Assembly: GCF_018873765.1 (NCBI RefSeq)
Contig: NC_057918.1
Span: forward strand, 64,668,871-64,732,870
DNA from: Telopea speciosissima
Lineage: Eukaryota; Streptophyta; Magnoliopsida; Proteales; Proteaceae
Reading direction: 5' to 3'
Length of the DNA: 64,000 bases
Below are positions 12,090-23,395 of this stretch, in pieces. The notes below the pieces were generated by a model, which searched no databases, had not been told where the DNA came from, and saw only the letters and a list, made by a program, of their open reading frames with translations. The translations under genes and the position numbers were made by a program. Numbering within the stretch: the stretch's first letter is position 1; each line of letters opens with the position of its first letter.

Positions 12090-13640
12090 ATAAGAATTCA
12101 TAGAGGGCGGTCTGTGTCAAGCATATAAAGGTATCAAGTATCAACAATGCCATGCAATATAAGCTGTGTAGGTCCATTAAAACTGACAATTGTACATTTG
12201 GTAAATTTATGAGAGCCAAGTATCTGCATAAGAACGGTTCTTTGAAAAGCTCTTATATTTCAAAATCCATTTGGCCTGATATAAAAAAGTCTAGAATGAA
12301 GTTGGGTTTCATCAGAGATTCAGAGTTGAAAGAGTGGGAAATGGTAGAAATATCGATTTCTAGCGTGATAGATGGTTGGAGGATCAGTCTATTATGGAGC
12401 TAGCTCATGGGTCTTCAATCTTCATGTTTCTCCATCATTCAGATAGTCTCTCTAACTTCATATATGATGATTCTTCGTCACTTCCCATTGTCAATTGTAT
12501 AACGATGCAATCCATTTTTGTTAGAATCAAGCAGATTCCATTATCTTCGAATGATAATCCAGACTAGTGTGTTTAGCTAAGGGAGTGCTAGTGGGCTTTT
12601 CTCGGTTATATCTTCATGGGATCCTATTCGAGACAAGTCTCTGAAAGTTAATTGGTTTGTCATTATTTCAGTCTTCAGAGGGGAACTCGCACATTGCAGA
12701 ATTCCAACTGATCACATTATTATACACAGAGGGATTATTTTGGCCTCATGATGGTCCCTGTGTTCTTCTTCTTGGTTTTGTGGAGCTTTCAGTTTGTGTT
12801 GGCCCAGGTTTTCTTCTGTACCAGGCGCTTTAGCTTGATGGAAATCTAAATTGAAGTCTTCCAATATTACACAGATGCGGGTGGTGGGCTTTTGGTCTCA
12901 TACACTATTTGGACTGAAAGAAACTCTAGGTGCTATGAGGTTGCTTCTAAACCTGTTTGAGTAGTTACCTTTTCAATCGTGGAAGATGCACATGTGGCTG
13001 CTCTTCCTATGGATCCTCAAATCACTCATTCAATCTCTTCAGTTCTTTGGAGTTTCAGCTACTCTCCCAAACACCCCCAAGATTCTTGAGGTGTTTTGGT
13101 GCTAGAGAAGGTGGCATTTTTAGAAATTCTAATGAGATACCTCTATGATGTTTCTCTAGATCTCTTGGAGTCCAAACAAACATTTTGCAGAGTTTGAGGC
13201 TCTAATTCTCGACTTGGAACTTGCTAGGATTAAAGGGGTTGAGAAACTCTGGATAAAAACTGATGCTACGTCAATTGTTTTCGCATCTAGATTTTCTAAA
13301 ATTCTATGGATCTTCAGAGTTTGTTGGCTAGCACTTCAGCCCTTCTTGAGAAGTATCAATTAGAAGATTTCTCATAATTTTTGTCAGGCCAATGTGATTG
13401 CAGATTATCTTGCAAAGAAAGCAGCTCGCTCCAGCTTGTCTTTTCTGATGGATCACCATCCAGATTTTGTTCATAACAATATTATGTGGGATGTATTTGG
13501 CAAATCTAGCTTTCATTTTGACTAGTGAATTGTTGCTATTCTCTTGTGTGTTAAATAAATTTTATTGCTGATGGCAATGCCATAGCTGAGGAATATATTA
13601 ATTGTATTGTACTTGTATCCTGTCTGGGTATACTCCTTTT
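12090..13640 (+). pseudogene. LINE retrotransposon remnant (post-RT region, zf-RVT, RNase H)
   Basis: In order: FMRAKYLHKNGSL...SIWPDIKK (about 12190-12290), then NGRNIDF-stop-RDRW (about 12340-12385), a zf-RVT-like stretch with RIPTDHII (about 12690-12730), FAEFEALILDLELA and WIKTDAT of an RNase H domain (about 13180-13270), and ANVIADYLAKKA (about 13385-13430). Several stops and frameshifts break it. This is the 3' part of a plant L1-type LINE; the RT core is absent. Confidence 0.75.
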
Positions 13641-13689
13641 TTTTCCTTTTTCAAATAATTTCTCTGCTGATTTTTAGCGGAAAAAAAAA

Positions 13690-14450
13690 TGAATCCAAAG
13701 AGCTGTAATTCACATTTCTATCAGGAATTGAGTCACTTTACAGAGTGGGGTTTGATTTCCATATAGAGGTGGAACTTCGTCACTAAGATGGGAATCTAAT
13801 TTGATAGCAGTATAATCATAATCAGCAGGCTTCTTTTTTTTTCTTTTTTCTTTTTTGGTGCTAATCATAGTCACCAGTTTCAATGTATAGTTTCCCTTTA
13901 TTTGAGGTTTTTTTTTTTTTTTTTTTCCATTGTTACTGATTCACTATCATGCTATCAAATTTAAGCTCAAACATACTGTCATATGACCAAATAAAGTAAA
14001 AGAAAATGAAGAATCGCAAATACATAGGATGTTGACATCATAAACAGTAGAAAAGATGAGAGCATCAGACAGCAAGAGCAGAAAGATATGAGAGAAGAAA
14101 GCGTTGCCCATAAAACTGGAACGACTCAGAGAGACAGTAGAGACAGGAGGAAAGACGAAGGGAAGGTCAAGTTAATCAGGCCCTCTAGTCCATGTGTCAT
14201 AGCAAAGTAATACATAAATAAGAACAGGTTCAAAATTAAAGCTGGGCATTGTGGGATTTCAATCTCCAAATCTTGTGCCAGAATTCACATTTCCATCAGG
14301 AATCAAGTCTTTTTCCAGGGTGGGATTTGATGGAAGGACAAGTTAATCAGGCCCTCGAGTCCATATGTCATAGCAAAATAAAACATAAATAAAAACAGGT
14401 TCAAAATAATCTGTGTGGTGGAGTTTATGTAATAAGGGTACTTTGGTCAC
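13690..14450. repeat. imperfect direct repeats before the copia element
   Basis: A block containing caagttaatcaggccctctagtccatgtgtcatagc (about 14166-14250) recurs about 172 bp on (about 14338-14413). A block aattcacatttctatcaggaattgagtc near 13708 recurs near 14282 with changes. Function unknown. Confidence 0.6.
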
Positions 14451-14506
14451 TGGTTTATTGTATTGTCTGTCACCTTAAGTTGTATTTTCTCTTCTTTATC
14501 TTTTTT

Positions 14507-14775
14507 TGTTAGAATAATTAGTTCTACCTGATAGGGGTATACTTGTCTTTTTTTATGTTTATGTTTCTTCTCCCTTAGCTGATTCTTATTTAGGTATTCC
14601 TAGTCTGAATTGGCAAGGGTAGTTTTCCTATTCCTAGTAGGATTAGAAAAGCTTTCCTTTTCCTAGTAGGATTTCCTGTTCCTAGTAGGATTATTGTAAC
14701 TCTTTGAATATAAATAAAGGGGCTTGGTGACCCATATTGATCACTCAAGCATTCAGTTCTACAGGGCTTCTAACA
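14507..14775 (+). repeat. 5' LTR of copia element 1
   Basis: 269 bp, TGTTAGAATAATTAG to CTTCTAACA. It contains a TATA-like aatataaataaagg. It carries a 48-bp block, built on cctagtaggatt repeats, that is missing from the 3' LTR. Confidence 0.95.
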
Positions 14776-14787
14776 TGGTATCAGAGC
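14776..14787 (+). other. primer binding site, initiator tRNA-Met type
   Basis: TGGTATCAGAGC abuts the 5' LTR. It is the standard plant copia primer site, complementary to the 3' end of initiator tRNA-Met. Confidence 0.9.
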
Positions 14788-15497
14788 AAAATCTGATCTA
14801 GGAAGGAGTTCTCAAAGTTTTTGTTTTTTTTCTTCTTCCCCCCTCCCACGGTTTCTGGTTTCTTGCTTCTCCACCATTCTCCTCTCCTTCACTCAGGGCA
14901 GCACCTATGAGGTGATCTAATGGAGATTTAGATGCTGCCCTCAACTTCACCTCATTGAAGACTGAAGATTACAGGTGTGACCTACTGCCGGCAGATTCCC
15001 TCCACCATTGGAGATCGTGTTCTTCCCCCAAAAGCTGAAGATCGATTTCTGTTTTTTCCTGGAGATTGGTTTCTGCTATTCCTGGTACACATCCCTTCCT
15101 GTTTGAAGACTGCAGCATTGGATCAAGTCAAAGACAGATTCAGCTCTGCGATTTCTCTCCAAACAGTTTTTTGGGCCAATTTGCTGAAATTAGGGCTTCT
15201 TATTGGCTCATCAGAATCTGCTCATATTTTGAGGACTTGTTCTCTACTACAAGAGGGAATCTCGACCTCAGTTTCAGCCTAGTCTGACGGCTGGAATTTC
15301 TGGAAATTCAAAACCCAGTTCTCTGCTCGATTCTGACAACTGCGCTGCTAGGGTTTTTTATTTACTCATCAGAAGTTGCTGATTTTTTGAGGACTTATTC
15401 CATACTACTTGCAGAGAATTCGACCCAAGTTTGAGCCTATTCTGACGGTTCAATTTGTGGGAATTTCAAAACCCGTGTCTTCTACACTTTCAACATC

Positions 15498-18400
15498 ATG
15501 TCTGATCTTACTTCAGCTGACTCAGATGGATCTGCTCGTCCAGAGTACCTTCCTTTTGCTTCTCCCACTAAACTAGATAGAACTAATTATTTGATGTGGT
15601 CAAGGTCTACCTACCTTACTATTGCTGGCTGTGGCTATACAGGACACCTTACAGACAGCCTTCCCAAACCTGTTGAAGAAGGACCTGCCCTGACTCGATG
15701 GTTATCTAATGACTCTATGGCAATGTCCTATCTTATACATTCTATGCATTCTTCCATTGCACCCGGTTATCTTCTCCTTGACACTGCTGCCCAGATATGG
15801 AAGGCCGCAAAGGATACCTATTCCGAGGTTGGGAATGATGCTCAGTTATATGAGTTAAGAAAAAAAATTCATGACACCAAACAAAATGAGTTGACTATCT
15901 CTCATACTATGCTGATCTTCGCAAGTGCTGGCAAGAACTTGATCATTACTCTAATTATCAGCCCACTACTGCCAATGACATTGCTGCGTACAGGAAGCAT
16001 GTCGATAAAATTAGGGTTTATGATTTTTTGGCTGGCCTTAATGTTGAATACGATCCAATTAGGGTTCAGATTCTCAGCAAGGATCCCTTCCCTACACTGG
16101 AACAGTCCTATGCATTGGTTCATATTGAAGATCGACGACGTACAGCTATGCTTAATACTACACCTCCGGATCGATCAGCTCTACACACTAGGACTGGTTC
16201 TATTCCTCCTATTGCTGGAAATTCTAAGTCTGAAAAGACAGCAGTCAAATGTGATCATTGCGGTAAGTTGTGGCACACTAAGGCCACATGTTGGAAGATA
16301 CATGGAAAACCAACCGACTTTGAAGCTAAGTTGCTGCCCAGAAATTGAAAAACAAAGCTAATCATACTGAGGCTGTCACAACTACTACTCCTATTGACAC
16401 TGGACAATCCAAGGATGAACTTCAGTCTTTCCGTCGTATGTTACAGGCTTCCGCTACTTCTACTACATCGACTCTTGCCAATTCTTCCAACCCTCCAGGT
16501 TCAAATTTAGCCCACTCAGGTATTTCTTTTCCTGGTCATTGTGCATCGGTAGTCTCTTCTCCCTGGATCATAGACTCCGGTGCCACTGATCATATGATTG
16601 GATCCTCCAACCTATTTCATCGTTATTCTCCTACTTTTGGTAAAGATAAAGTCTGAGTGGCTGATGGTTCTCTCTCTTCTGTCTCTAGGAAAGGATCTAT
16701 CAGTTGCTCTCCTTCTCTAAATTTATCATCTGTTTTACATATCCCTAAATTTACCACTAACCTTCTTTCCATCAGTAGTCTTACCCGTGATTTAAATTGC
16801 AAAGTAACTTTTTTCCCTTCACATTGTGTTTTTCAGGATCTAGCAACGGGGGCGACGATTGGATGTGGTAAGATGCATGGTGGATTGTGCCTGCTTGATA
16901 ATGGGAGTCCTACTTCACCACCACCACTTCCTTCTCCTCTTCATCAAAGCTCATTAGCCTCTTCTGAACTTCAACAATGTCATAAAAGACTAGGTCATCC
17001 CCCTTAAGGCACATTGTCTTTTTTATTTCCAGCTTTAGTTAAAGAGTGTAATAAGGAACAATTTTTTTGTGAGGCCTGTGTTTTGGCCAAACAACTTCGT
17101 TCCACTTATTCTATTTCTAATAAAAGAAATTCTTCTCCTTTTAATCTTGTTCATTCTGATGTTTAGGGACCTAGCCGAAAACCTTCCCTCAAAGGCCATC
17201 GTTGGTTTATTTATTTTATTGATTGTTATTCTAAGAGTACATGGGTTTATTTAATGCATAACAAAAGTGATGTCTTCTCCTGTTTTCCAAATTTTCATAA
17301 GATGGTTCAGACCCAATACAATGCCACTCTCAAGATATTGCGGAGTGACAATCGCAAAGAATATATGGATGGTCGGTTCCAACATTATCTTGCTGCCCAT
17401 GGAATCCTCCATCAAACCAGTTGTGTCGATACCCCAACCTAAAATGGTGAGGCTGAAAGGAAAAACTGTCACCTCTTGAGGTGTCTCGGGCTATTATGTT
17501 TACCCATTCTGTTCCTTCCCAATATTGGGGAGATGTTGTCTTTACTGCAACCTATCTCATTAATAGGCTGCCTACCTGAGTCCTTGACTCACAAACCCCT
17601 GCTATTTTATTACAGGGATATTCCTCCTTTGTCGTTCCACCTAAGGTTTTTTGTCGTGTCTATTATGCTAGGGATACCAGATCCCTAGGCAAACTTGAAC
17701 CCCGTGGCGTCCGTTGTATTTTCTTGGGATATTCTCCATCCCAAAAGGGTTATAAATGTTACCACCACCCCCCACCCCCCACCCCCCACCCATTGTACCT
17801 TAGTCAGTTTGGATGTTATCTTTATGAATCTCTCTCCTATTATCCATCTACACCTCTTCAGGGGGAGAATTTCAGGGAAGATGTGCTGGTTGAGCTTCCT
17901 GTACAGAACCAACTGAATATTTACCCCACCCCTTTTCAGCCTTCTACTCCTCCCCTCCCTCCTACTGAAGACAGAGAGGATTTTCCCCAGGGGGAGAACT
18001 TAGATGATGCTGAAAATCCCCTTCAGGGGGAGTTGACTCCAGTCCAACAAACCATTAGGGAATTCAGAAGAAAATTAATGATTCTAATCTCAAAACCTAC
18101 TACAGGGGACATTCCAAAAACACGCAGCTACCATCCACTGCAGCACCAGTACCAATCCAGTTGCCGGCCCTGGAACCAGATCGTTCTCCAGGTAACATCT
18201 CTTCTCCAAATTCACCCAAAAAAAACATCTCTTCTCCTTCTTCTCCTGACTTACCTATTGCTCATCGCAAAGGTATTCGGGCTTGTACTCGGCATCCTAT
18301 TTCTCATGTAGTCTCTTATGATTCCCTTTCTCCATCCTTCCGTACGTTTGTCTCTTCTCTTTCTTCTGTTCGTATTCCCCAAAATTGGCAGGAAGCTTTT

Positions 18401-19909
18401 ACAGATGGAAAGTGGAAGGCAGCAATGATGGAAGAAATGAAAGCCTTACAAAAGAATGATACATGGGAGCTTGTGGTTCTTCCTCCAAGAAAGAAACCAG
18501 TTGGATGTAAGTGGGTGTTTGTGGTGAAACAGAAGGTAGATGGCATTGTGGATCGATACAAAGCACGATTGGTGGAAAAGGGATTTACTCAGACTTATGG
18601 GATCGACTATCAAGAGACCTTTGCACCAGTTGCAAAGCTGAACACTGTCAGAGTATTACTATCTTGTGCAGTAAATCTAGGATGGGAATTGCAACAGTTA
18701 GATGTGAAGAATGCCTTTCTCCATGGAGAGCTTGAGGAGGAACTGTATATGGATATTGCACCGGGTTTCTCATGTGATAAAACCAGCGGCAAAGTGTGTA
18801 AATTGAAGCGTGCTTTATAAGGGCTGAAGCAGTCACCCCGTGCATGGTTTGGACGACTTCACAAGGCTATGGTTTCTGTGGGTTATAAGCAGAGTAATGC
18901 TGATCATACCCTGTTTATAAAAAGGAATGGTGAAAAAATAACCATTCTCATAGTCTATGTGTATGACATTGTGGTCACCAGGAATAATAATAATGAGATC
19001 AGTAAATTGAAGACTTTCCTTGGCCAAGAATTTGATATAAAAGATCTGGGAAACCTTAAGTACTTTCTAGGGATAGAAGTTGCTCGATCTGGTAAGGGCA
19101 TCGTTCTTTCTCAAAGGAAGTACATCCTAGATTTGCTGACCGAGACTGGAATGCTAGGGTGTCATCCTTCTGATACACCTATGGAAGCTATTACACAGCT
19201 TAAAGAAAAGAAGGGTGAACCTGTTGACAAAGGTCCTTATCAGAGATTGGTCGGCAAGCTTATTTATCTATCTCATACATGACCAGATATAGCCGTCGTT
19301 GTGAGTATGGTAAGTCAGTTCATGCATGATCCTCATTCTTCTCACATGGATGTTGTTCTTCGAATTCTCCGTTACTTGAAGTTAGCCCCAGGAAAGGGAA
19401 TTCTTCTATCTCCGAATGGCCATTTTCGTATCGAAGCATATACTGATGCTGATTGGGCTGAATCCTCTGATAGGAAGTCCATCTCTGGCTATTGCTCGTT
19501 AGTTGGTGGAAACCTTGTTACATGGCGTAGTAAAAAGCAAAACGTAGTGGCAAGGTCTAGTGCCGAGGCAGAATTTCGTGCTATGGCACAGGGTATTTAT
19601 GAATTGCTATGGCTCAGAGGCTTATTGCAAGATCTTGGTGTTCCTGTTCGTCTTCCCATGATGTTGTATTGTAACAACAAGGTTGCCATTAGTATTGTTC
19701 ACAATCCTATCCAGCATGATCGTACAAAGCATGTGGAGGTTGATAAGCACTTTATCAAAGAGAAGTTGGAAGAAGGGTTGATCTGTGTTCCTTTTGTGCA
19801 ATCTGCTGACCAATTAGCTGATGTGTTCACTAAAGGATTACGTGGAAAAGTTTTTCATCCTATTCTTGTCAAGTTGGGCATGTTTGATATTTATGCTCCA
19901 ACTTGGGGG
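15498..19909 (+). pseudogene. gag-pol of copia element 1, multiply broken
   Basis: Gag begins MSDLTSADSDG at 15498 and is shifted near 15905 and again near 16343. The CCHC knuckle (CDHCGK...TCWK) is at about 16255-16295. Protease DSGATDH is near 16575. The integrase region (17030-17600) carries stops. RT starts around 18370 with WQEAFTDGKWK; its catalytic box reads YVYD instead of YVDD (about 18955). RNase H has TDADWA near 19445 and SSAEAEF near 19560. In-frame stops include 16654-16656, 17005-17007, 17164-17166, 17440-17442, 18818-18820 and 19280-19282. No functional polyprotein is possible. Confidence 0.93.
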
Positions 19910-19920
19910 GGGGGGGGGAG
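19903..19920 (+). other. polypurine tract of copia element 1
   Basis: A G-run ending in GAG directly before the 3' LTR, where plus-strand synthesis would be primed. Confidence 0.8.
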
Positions 19921-20141
19921 TGTTAGAATAATTAGTTCTACCCGATAGGGGTATACTTGTCCTTTTTTATGTTTATGTTTATTCTCCCTTAGCTGATTCT
20001 TATTTAGGTATTCCTAGTCTGAATTGGCAAGGGTAGTTTTCCTATTCCTAGTAGGATTATTGTAACTCTTTCAATATAAATAAAGGGGCTTGGTGATCCA
20101 TATTGATCACTCAAGCATTCAGTTCTACAGGGCTTCTAACA
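19921..20141 (+). repeat. 3' LTR of copia element 1
   Basis: 221 bp. By hand it differs from the 5' LTR by one 48-bp indel and about five substitutions. Confidence 0.95.
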
Positions 20142-20218
20142 TTTTTACCTTTTACCTCCCTAGGGAGGTGTATGTAATTCCATCTTTATGTTAGTAAAGA
20201 ATAAAGAGGGGAGAAATC

Positions 20219-20923
20219 ATGGTTTGAGGTATCGGTATCGGATCGCCCGGGCAATCCATATCGTTTTTGCCTAACCCCGATCTACCTGACCGATACTGGT
20301 GCAGTTGCACGGATCGGATCTAATATCAGTTTTGTAACGTAGTCTCGTCCGTTCCACCGATACCCACCTAAAAACCCGCTTGTTCCTCGGATACCCACCT
20401 AAAAATCCACTTATATATACCTGATTTCACGCCTTATGAATTTGTATACCTACCTAAAAATCTGTTGTTCCCTTATTTCACGATACCTACCCTTTTTTCC
20501 GTGAAAGTTGCAATTTGTTAATGCTAAAAAATAGCTATGTCCTATTCTGTATTTCTGTTAACGTTTTTCCCAGAGTTTACGATATCTACTAAATGGATTA
20601 AATACTACATAAAACCTACGATCATAATGGAACAAAACTATTTTTTTGCGAATTTAAAATTTCCCCACATCATACATTTCATGTAATATTTGACATAAAA
20701 AATATTTTCATACATTTTGTTTCATAGGTCATATAAAATTGATTGATTTTATAGTTTTTTGGCCAATATTTTTTATATTATTTATAGGAATTTTTGAAAA
20801 AATTTAGCAATTTTTATAATTTTAATTTTTTTGAACTTTTTTCAGCCGATACCAAAAAGGTATGTGACTCAGCATTTTGGCTGATACCAACCCGATACGG
20901 CCGATACCGTGCACTAAAACCAT
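20219..20923. mobile_element. Mutator-type MITE with 10-bp target duplication
   Basis: 705 bp with ends ATGGTTTGAGGTATCGG and CCGTGCACTAAAACCAT (inverted, diverged). It is flanked by identical GGGAGAAATC at 20209-20218 and 20924-20933. A 9-11 bp duplication is typical of Mutator-like elements. There is no transposase, so it is non-autonomous. Relatives lie at about 42196-42712 and 43413-43616. Confidence 0.85.
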
Positions 20924-20933
20924 GGGAGAAATC

Positions 20934-21599
20934 GATTCTCTCTCCCATACAGTTGCATATCTCTTCTTCTTCTTTTTTGTTTCTTCTTCTCTCTTCTTCT
21001 CTTCTTCTATTTTGTTTCTTCTTTTCTCTTCTTCTCTTCTCCTTCTCTCCTCAGCTCTTACCTTCTTGCTTCTTCTCTTGAATCGATCCTTGCTTTATTT
21101 CCAACTCTCTGAGCATGCTTATTTCTTTTTTGTGTGCAAATCTTCCAGGTAATCACAGAAAAAAAAGAGGAACACATCATGTTGACAGTCCTACTCCTCC
21201 AAACAGAATAGATCTATTGGCTCTAATCCTCTAAAGAGAAGACACAAGCAAATTATTGGAGCCCAAAAACCAAGGGGTCCCATAGCCCTGGGCCCAATGT
21301 GTTCTGATCCCAAAGATACAGAATCAGTGCTACATAATTATGCATGTCATAAGCACATAATTGGAAAATATCATTGAAATGCTTCATGAAATTCATGATG
21401 AACAGATAGCTGAAAATACAGGAATCACCTTTTTAACACACAAATCTTAAATCAAAGCATTTCTAAGGACACAAGGTTAAAAAAGGAAACTTCTTGGACC
21501 AATTTGTATGTAAGAGCCCATAGAGTCAACCAACAAAAAAACTAATGTGTAATACAAAGATCAAGAGGTCTTAACTGTCCTAAAATATCACATGTTAAA
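20934..21599. other. intergenic with CT-rich tract
   Basis: A pyrimidine-rich stretch (about 20935-21075) followed by unremarkable sequence. The open frame across the CT tract is low complexity and is not called as a gene. Confidence 0.45.
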
Positions 21600-21770
21600 A
21601 AAAAGGGAGAGGGATATGCACACTGCCCACGTGCGGTAAGCTAGCAGGCGGCACCAATGGGGGTGCAGAACAAGGCATTATACAGGAGGGGTAGGGGAGG
21701 AAGAGAGAGATAGACATAATGGGTGTTAGCTTACGGTACACCGGCGGTGTGCCCAACCTTTTTCCTAAAA
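21600..21770. repeat. short element with about 38-bp inverted ends
   Basis: gcacactgcccacgtgcggtaagctag at the left is the approximate reverse complement of gttagcttacggtacaccggcggtgtgc at the right. A gaggaagagagagatagac motif recalls the other hairpin families. Confidence 0.55.
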
Positions 21771-21928
21771 ACAAATACTTAATATAGAAGTAAAACATGA
21801 AGTCCAAGCTGTCAATCTATAAATCTTAGACCAAACTAGGGTGATGCAGCTATCTCTAGAACTAAGAAATTTAGAGTGATTGCAAAAGAATCATAACTCT
21901 TTTGGGCGATGTATTTGATTCTATGGAT

Positions 21929-22071
21929 CATAGTTGTCACAGCGTCCAGGCTATTTAGGCGTCGGAGGAGGGAAGAAATCAAGGGGACACCAACAAGACA
22001 TTGCCTAGGGGAGCAAGGCGCCCTTCCACCAAAGGGCACCTGGACGTGAAAGCAACACCTTGACAACTATG
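21929..22071. mobile_element. hAT-type MITE, CATAGTTGTCA ends, 8-bp duplication
   Basis: 143 bp, CATAGTTGTCA at the left and TGACAACTATG at the right. It is flanked by exact CTATGGAT at 21921-21928 and 22072-22079. An 8-bp duplication fits the hAT superfamily. The same end sequence marks the 460-bp insertion at 23577-24036. Confidence 0.85.
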
Positions 22072-22079
22072 CTATGGAT

Positions 22080-22483
22080 ACATCAAACCATTTTGATCCC
22101 CTTCTGGAGACAGAAACCTTCAGTTGAAAAGAATACAGGCAGAGGTAGAAGGACAAACCACTAGGAGCTGTGCTCATTAATCATTATCCATCTCTGGCCT
22201 GAGATGACGATGAAACGAGTCGGAGTGAGTTGCAGAATGAGAGCAAGAAGGGGAAAAAGCCTCAGTCACTGAGTCTGTAATAGATGTCGAGGAGCAATTG
22301 CATAATGATTTCAGAGGCTAAGCTGGGGGCAGAAGGTAACAAGATGGCAGCATCTATAGAGCTTCAAGTGGCCTCCACGGATGGGGCTTCCAATAGCACT
22401 CCAACATCCCCAGTGAAAGGGAGCTAAAGCGAAGAAACAAAGAAGGGTCAAGTAACAGCTAAATCAGCACCTGCAAAAGAAAG
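22080..22483. other. unassigned sequence left of copia element 2
   Basis: Before copia 2 inserted, this joined the sequence starting at 28484. Parts look weakly coding (AKLGAEGNKMAASIELQ around 22320-22370), but stops interrupt it and I recognise no family. Confidence 0.35.
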
Positions 22484-22750
22484 TGTTGAAATAGGCTACT
22501 ACCCGATTGGGGTAATTAGTCCTAGTCAGATTATGTTTCTCTTTCTTTTGTTTTTCTCTTTTTTATTGTTTTTCCCTCAGCCGAGTCCTATTTTGGTATT
22601 CCTAGTTGCATTAGGAATTCCTAATAGGATTAGGACTGAGGCAGCATTCCTATTTTTACTTTGATTAGTTGTAATTCAATTCAATACAAATAAAGGGCCT
22701 GGGTGATCGATTTTGATCATTCAAGCATTCAGTTCATAGGGCTGTTAACA
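22484..22750 (+). repeat. 5' LTR of copia element 2
   Basis: 267 bp, TGTTGAAATAGGC to GGCTGTTAACA. The terminal part (aagcattcagttc...gggct...taaca) resembles that of element 1. Confidence 0.95.
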
Positions 22751-23395
22751 TGGTATCAGAGCCAACTCTGATCTACGAGCAGCCTTTCTCAGTTTTCTGG
22801 TTTTCTGGTTCTTCCCCCTCTCTCTTTTCTCCGGTTTTCTGGTTTTCTGGTTCTTCCCTCTCTCGGTTTCAGTTTTTTTTCTTCTCCACCACTCTCGGCC
22901 TCTTTCTCTCCATCAGGGCAGCAACTATGAGGTGATCTAATGCAAGTTTAGCTGCTGCCCTCAATGTCACCTCATTGAAGATCGAAGAACAGTGGTGTGA
23001 CCTAAATCTGCCGGCAGGTTTCCTCCATCCTTGGAGATCGAGCTATCCTTTCAACAGAAGTTTGATTTCTGCTTTTGTGGAGATTGGTTCCTGCTCTTAT
23101 TGATCTACACCATTCCCTGTATGAAGACTACAAATCTGGATCAAAACCAAATTCTGATTCAAACCTGCGATTTTTCTGCAATCAGTTTTTTTCCTAAATT
23201 TTGACAAATTTAGGGCTTTTTATTGGCTCATCAGAAGGAGCTAATTTTTGGAGGATATCTTCCCTACTATTAGAGGGAAACTTGACCTAAGTTTCAGCCC
23301 ATTCTGACGGTTGAAAATTCTGCAATCTCAAAAGCCATCTTTCACACTCGATTCAAGTTTTTTAAAGAACCGATTTTTTTCTGCCTAGCTGAATT

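Larger units (their letters stand above)
14507..20141 (+). mobile_element. Ty1-copia LTR retrotransposon 1 (defective)
   Basis: 5635 bp bounded by LTRs TG...CA (14507-14775 and 19921-20141), with flanking TTTTT at 14502-14506 and 20142-20146. It has the primer binding site directly after the 5' LTR and a purine tract before the 3' LTR. Internal order is gag, protease, integrase, RT, RNase H, the copia order. The T-run target makes the 5-bp duplication less informative than usual. Confidence 0.95.
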